Shown piece by piece: positions 7,965 through 10,993 of a stretch of 10,993 nucleotides of DNA. This DNA is from Gammaproteobacteria bacterium (GTDB taxonomy: Bacteria > Pseudomonadota > Gammaproteobacteria > S144-34), in contig WFOW01000163.1 in assembly GCA_015487895.1 (NCBI GenBank), positions 1 through 10,993 of the forward strand, in the 5' to 3' direction. The notes below the pieces were generated by a model, which saw only the letters and a program-made list of their open reading frames with translations, was not told the DNA's origin and made no database searches. The translations under genes and the position numbers were made by a program. Each line of letters starts with the position of its first letter. The first letter of the stretch is position 1.

Positions 7965-8695
7965 CTCTCCTCCCCCTCGTCGACCAGCGTGCCCACCGCC
8001 TCGCCGCGCGCCGCACGCACGAGCTCGCCGGGCTCGAAGACGTTGAAGACGCGCACGCGGATGCCGTGGTCGCGGCACAGCACCACCGCGCTCAGGTCCA
8101 TGACGCCCAGCCCGCGCGCCAGCACCTCGTCGTAGCCGAGGCGCTCGTAGCGGCGCGCCTGCGGGTCGCGGGCGGGATCGGCGCTGTAGACCCCGTCGAC
8201 CTTGGTCGCCTTGAGCATGAGCCCGGCGCCGAGCTCGGCGGCGCGCAGCGCCGCGGCGGTGTCGGTGGTGAAGAAGGGATTGCCGGTGCCGCCCGCGAGC
8301 AGCGCCACCGCGCCGCGCGCGAGCGCCGCACGCGCGGCGCGCGGGCTGTAGGTCTCGCAGACGGCCCCCATGGGGATGGCCGAGTAGGCCTCGGCCGGCA
8401 CGCCCTCGGCGGCGATCAGCTCGCGCAGCACGAGGGCGTTCATGACGGTGGCGAGCATGCCGACGTGGTCGGCGACCACCCGGTCCATGCCGCGCGCGGC
8501 GAGGTCGGCCCCGCGGAACAGGTTGCCGCCACCCACGACCAGCGCGAGGGCGACGCCGGCGCGCACCGCCTCGGCGATCTCGGCGGCGATGCGCCCGGCG
8601 AGCTCGGGGTCGACGCCGTGGGTGCGCCCGCCCATCAGCGCCTCGCCGCTCAGCTTGAGCAGCACGCGGCGCGGCGGCGAGCCCTCCCCTTCCAT
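7961..8695 (-). CDS. pyrH: Uridylate kinase PyrH (UMP kinase)
   Basis: PyrH phosphorylates UMP to UDP with ATP. It is a hexamer of the amino-acid-kinase fold, normally activated by GTP and inhibited by UTP. The 244-residue product carries [10 protein letters not shown] with K14 at the phosphate site (11-20), the glycine loop [10 protein letters not shown] (53-62), [14 protein letters not shown] (75-88), the UMP-contacting [14 protein letters not shown] (135-148) and [13 protein letters not shown] (162-174). The ATG at 8695 is 15 bp after the tsf stop. Its nearest ribosome site is a GAGGGG overlapping that stop, 11 nt away. Codons 2-5 are purine rich and share the 10-mer GGAAGGGGAG with the start of uppS. 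It lies between tsf and frr, the universal proteobacterial position. Confidence 0.97.
   Translation of the reverse strand: MEGEGSPPRRVLLKLSGEALMGGRTHGVDPELAGRIAAEIAEAVRAGVALALVVGGGNLFRGADLAARGMDRVVADHVGMLATVMNALVLRELIAAEGVPAEAYSAIPMGAVCETYSPRAARAALARGAVALLAGGTGNPFFTTDTAAALRAAELGAGLMLKATKVDGVYSADPARDPQARRYERLGYDEVLARGLGVMDLSAVVLCRDHGIRVRVFNVFEPGELVRAARGEAVGTLVDEGEER
7969..7973 (-). promoter_or_regulatory. Ribosome binding site of frr inside pyrH
   Basis: GGAGG lies within the last codons of pyrH, 4 nt before the frr ATG, in a longer purine run. Combined with the ATGA overlap of the two genes, it points to translational coupling of frr to pyrH. Confidence 0.65.
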
Positions 8696-8710
8696 CGCCG
8701 CCGCCGCCCC

Positions 8711-9604
8711 TCAGGCGCCCTTGACCTGCGCCATCACCTCGTCGGCGAAGCTCTCGCTGCGGCGCTCGATGCCCTCGCCCACCTCGAGGCGCTCGAAGCG
8801 CGCCACCTTCGCCCCGGCCTGCTGGAGCAGCTTGCCGACGGTGATGTCGGGATCCTTGACGAAGGGCTGGCCGACGAGCGTGATCTCGGCGAGGTGCTTG
8901 CGCAGCCGCCCCTCGACCATCTTCTCGACGATCTCCGGCGGCTTGCCGCTCGCCTCCGCCTGGGCGCGCAGGATCTCGCGCTCCTTGTCCAGCACCTCGG
9001 CGGGGATGTCCTCGACGTCGCGGTACTGCGGGCGGCTCGCGGCGATGTGCATCGCGAGGTCGCGCGCCAGCGCCTCGTCGCCCCCCTCGAGCTCGACGAC
9101 GACGCCGATGCGCCGCACCGGGCTGCCGTGCAGGTAGTGCGCGAGCACGCGACCCGGCGCGGCCGCGACGCGCACGAAGCGCCGCACCGTGATGTTCTCG
9201 CCCAGGCGCGCGACCAGCTCGCGCCGCGCCTCCTCCACGCTCGGCCCGCCCTCGTCCAGGGGAAGCGCGAGCAGCGCCTCGAGGTCCGCCGGCGCGGCCG
9301 CCAGCACGCGCTCGGCCACCTTCTGCGCGAAGGCCCGGAAGTCGGCCTCCTTGGCGACGAAGTCGGTCTCGCTGTTCACCTCGACCAGGGCCACGCCGCC
9401 CTCGCCGCCGCCGGCGGCGGCGATGACACCCTCGGCCGCCACGCGCCCGGCCTTCTTGTCCGCCTTGGCCTGGCCGGACTTGCGCATGAGCTCGATGGCG
9501 GCCTCCATGTCGCCCCCGGCCTCCTGCAGCGCCTTCTTGCACTCCATCATGCCGGCGCCCGTGCGCTCGCGCAGCTCCTTGACCATCGCAGCCGTGATCC
9601 GCAT
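8711..9604 (-). CDS. tsf: Elongation factor Ts
   Basis: EF-Ts is the guanine nucleotide exchange factor that releases GDP from EF-Tu. The 297-residue product (E. coli 283) begins [20 protein letters not shown], the UBA-like N-terminal helix bundle (about 1-55). The diagnostic TDFVAKE, which inserts into EF-Tu, is at 80-86. Core subdomains follow, with the [13 protein letters not shown] strand at 135-143 and [10 protein letters not shown] at 186-195. The helical ERE...[17 protein letters not shown] section at 208-236 precedes the C-terminal QPFVKD...TVGKLL at 246-260. The ATG at 9604 is chosen over the in-frame GTG at 9613 because AGGAGG (9615-9620) is only 1 nt from the GTG but 10 nt from the ATG, and because the family begins at this residue. 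It follows rpsB by 15 bp, the normal rpsB-tsf pair. Confidence 0.97.
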   Translation of the reverse strand: MRITAAMVKELRERTGAGMMECKKALQEAGGDMEAAIELMRKSGQAKADKKAGRVAAEGVIAAAGGGEGGVALVEVNSETDFVAKEADFRAFAQKVAERVLAAAPADLEALLALPLDEGGPSVEEARRELVARLGENITVRRFVRVAAAPGRVLAHYLHGSPVRRIGVVVELEGGDEALARDLAMHIAASRPQYRDVEDIPAEVLDKEREILRAQAEASGKPPEIVEKMVEGRLRKHLAEITLVGQPFVKDPDITVGKLLQQAGAKVARFERLEVGEGIERRSESFADEVMAQVKGA

Positions 9605-9614
9605 CGCCTTCACC

Positions 9615-9619
9615 CCTCC

Positions 9620-9622
<3 letters not shown>
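9615..9622 (-). promoter_or_regulatory. Ribosome binding site of tsf fused to the rpsB stop codon
   Basis: TGA of rpsB reads straight into AGGAGG on the minus strand (TGAGGAGG), the same 8-mer found at the bamA/skp junction. Spacing to the preferred ATG at 9604 is 10 nt. Confidence 0.7.
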
Positions 9623-10393
<771 letters not shown>

Positions 10394-10409
10394 GTCGGAT
10401 CCTCGCGTT

Positions 10410-10427
10410 CGGGTTGGGCCTGACCCG
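10410..10427 (-). other. Hairpin just upstream of the rpsB ribosome binding site
   Basis: CGGGT and ACCCG are perfect 5-bp arms around the loop CAGGCCCA. The hairpin ends 5 nt before GAGGAT (10399-10404). It could influence access to the rpsB ribosome site or form part of an S2-binding structure. In a sequence this G+C rich, a 5-bp stem can also arise by chance. Confidence 0.35.
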
Positions 10428-10509
10428 CTGCGCCTGCGCGCGGCGACCCCGCCGCTCCGGGCGAGCCGCGGGGCACCCGGCCGCACGCGGTCGGCGCAGG
10501 GGCGTCGTT

Positions 10510-10528
10510 CCCCGGATTGCCTCCGGGG
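10510..10528 (-). other. 5'-terminal hairpin of the rpsB leader
   Basis: Perfect 7-bp arms CCCCGGA/TCCGGGG enclose the loop GGCAA and begin within about a base of the predicted transcription start. No U-run follows, so it is not an intrinsic terminator. It may stabilise the 5' end of the transcript or belong to the S2-responsive leader. Confidence 0.5.
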
Positions 10529-10535
10529 CGCGCGC

Positions 10536-10564
10536 TTTATACCATAAGCCGACTATCCCGACAA
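10536..10564 (-). promoter_or_regulatory. Sigma-70-type promoter of the rpsB cluster
   Basis: Read on the minus strand, TTGTCG (10559-10564) and TATAAA (10536-10541) are separated by exactly 17 bp. TG sits one base before the -10 element (TGGTATAAA), an extended -10. The following GCGCGCGCC is a G+C-rich discriminator, the hallmark of stringently controlled ribosomal promoters. The start point would fall near 10529. The same A+T-rich island (10536-10570) must also hold the map promoter on the plus strand, but I see no convincing -35/-10 pair for it. Confidence 0.7.
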
Positions 10565-10625
10565 ATCAGGAGGATGCACGCGCCCGCGCGGCGCCGTTCG
10601 CCTCCTGCGCGCCCGGGTCCCCACC

Positions 10626-10904
10626 ATGGACATGGCCGTCTACATCAAGACCCCCGACGAGATCGAGAAGATGCGCGTCGCGGGGCGCCTGGCCGCGGAG
10701 GTGCTCGAGATGATCGAGCCCCACGTGCGGCCCGGCATCACCACCGAGGAGCTCGACCGCATCTGCCACGACTACATCGTCAACGTGCAGAAGGCGGTGC
10801 CGGCGCCCCTCAACTACAAGGGCTTCCCCAAGTCCATCTGCACCTCGGTCAACCACGTGGTCTGCCACGGCATCCCGGGGCGCACCTGGCGGATGCCGAT
10901 GTAG
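10626..10904 (+). pseudogene. map: Methionine aminopeptidase, N-terminal part, broken by an inverted segment
   Basis: Map removes the initiator methionine from nascent proteins. Codons 1-85 match type I Map closely (MAVYIKTPDEIEKMRVAGRL, PGITTEELDRICHDYIV, then NHVVCHGIPG with the substrate-site histidine H81). After GIPG (codon 85, ending at 10880) the frame reads seven unrelated residues and a TAG at 10902-10904, giving 92 residues against about 260 normally. All five metal ligands (E. coli D97, D108, H171, E204, E235) are absent from this frame. The first in-frame ATG (10626) is reported, but the ATG at 10632 (MAVYIKT) fits the family N-terminus better. Neither has a clear ribosome site. 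The gene diverges from rpsB, the usual arrangement. It is classed as broken because of the rearrangement at 10872-10880, which may be an artefact, not true decay. Confidence 0.85.
10872..10880. other. Inversion junction in map at a CCCGGG-centred microhomology
   Basis: ATCCCGGGG here can be read in frame on both strands. On the plus strand it is the end of GIPG. On the minus strand its CCC GGG codes the Pro-Gly that follows QVR in the later part of the protein. The base at which orientation switches therefore cannot be fixed beyond this stretch, as expected if the two sites shared a short inverted repeat. Confidence 0.75.
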
Positions 10905-10993
10905 AGGCACTCCTGCGCCACGCGCACCAGGCGCCTGGCCTGCACCGAGGGCTCGCCCACGAAGAACATCTTGCTCGTGTCGCCGTGGAAGCC
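10874..10993 (-). pseudogene. map: Internal fragment of the same methionine aminopeptidase in inverted orientation (runs off right edge)
   Basis: The complement read from 10993 gives GFHGDTSKMFFVGEPSVQAR and continues RLVRVAQECLYIGIRQVRPG. This corresponds to the E. coli Map stretch that starts GFHGDTSKMFIVGKP (about residues 104-143) and includes the metal-ligand aspartate (E. coli D108). It does not duplicate the plus-strand part. It continues it after a gap of about 20 residues (the KDGDIVNIDVTVIKD region of E. coli), which would lie beyond the window edge. The two pieces are complementary parts of one gene in opposite orientation. The reading frame is intact and conserved, so the fragment is recent or artefactual and not decayed DNA. 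Confidence 0.88.

Larger units (their letters stand above)
10394..10529 (-). promoter_or_regulatory. Probable rpsB 5' leader (S2 autoregulatory region candidate)
   Basis: About 135 untranslated nucleotides lie between the predicted transcription start near 10529 and the rpsB ATG. Stems seen by eye on the minus strand are a 7-bp hairpin CCCCGGA-GGCAA-TCCGGGG right at the 5' end (10510-10528), GGCG-GGGT-CGCC in the middle, and CGGGT-CAGGCCCA-ACCCG (10410-10427) ending 5 nt upstream of the GAGGAT ribosome site. In E. coli the rpsB leader is the target of S2 autogenous control and yields the small RNA tff. Position and structure fit that role, but I cannot align the leader to a covariance model, so the regulatory function is inferred from context. 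Confidence 0.5.

Noticed and set aside
7965..9542. Upstream open extension of the frr frame through pyrH and tsf
   Set aside because: It has the composition of a shadow frame. The frr start at 7964 has a strong ribosome site and gives the standard RRF length.
10510..10528. G+C-rich hairpin as an intrinsic terminator or attenuator
   Set aside because: No T-run follows on either strand, and it lies at the start of the predicted rpsB transcript.
10568..10576. AGGAGG directly followed by ATG on the plus strand, as a possible leader peptide or alternative map start
   Set aside because: There is no spacing between the site and the ATG. The ATG is out of frame with map, and the frame simply runs on as a shadow of map.
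10872..10993. Programmed invertible switch in map
   Set aside because: No recombinase gene or recognisable crossover site is in the window. The homology is only about 9 bp, and the target is a housekeeping gene. I kept the inversion as a finding but not as a phase-variation system.

Overview
The window is a compact, very G+C-rich piece of proteobacterial chromosome carrying the conserved block rpsB-tsf-pyrH-frr-uppS-cdsA-dxr-rseP-bamA-skp-lpxD, all read on the minus strand (right to left), with map diverging on the plus strand at the right end. G+C is clearly above 65% by eye and codon third positions are almost all G or C. Protein similarity and gene order point to a high-G+C gammaproteobacterium, or less likely a betaproteobacterium. 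The order frr-uppS-cdsA-dxr-rseP is the pseudomonad/xanthomonad/betaproteobacterial arrangement, whereas E. coli has frr-dxr-uppS-cdsA-rseP. I cannot name the genus.

Layout from right to left. Positions 10874-10993 hold a piece of map in the wrong orientation. The 5' part of map lies at 10626-10880. A 232-bp divergent intergenic region (10394-10625) carries a good sigma-70-type promoter for rpsB and a structured leader of roughly 135 nt. Translation genes follow (rpsB, tsf), then UMP kinase (pyrH) and ribosome recycling factor (frr). Next come the isoprenoid and lipid precursor genes uppS, cdsA and dxr. The envelope genes rseP, bamA, skp and the N-terminal third of lpxD run off the left edge.

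The eleven minus-strand genes are spaced by -10 to +24 bp, with four start/stop overlaps, and look like one transcription unit. No terminator or convincing internal promoter was seen. Together they link protein synthesis (S2, EF-Ts, RRF), UMP phosphorylation, isoprenoid supply (Dxr), the undecaprenyl carrier (UppS), CDP-diacylglycerol (CdsA), the sigma-E response protease (RseP), outer-membrane protein insertion (BamA with its chaperone Skp) and lipid A synthesis (LpxD).

The one real anomaly is at the right end. The map reading frame is normal up to codon 85 (the HGIPG motif) and then stops after seven foreign residues. The following ~115 bases, read on the opposite strand, encode the next part of the same protein (from GFHGDTSK onward). 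Part of map is therefore inverted about 20 codons downstream of the break, at a short CCCGGG-centred microhomology. A foldback or amplification/assembly chimera at a contig end is the likeliest cause; a real small inversion is the alternative. I found no previously undescribed system in the rest of the window.
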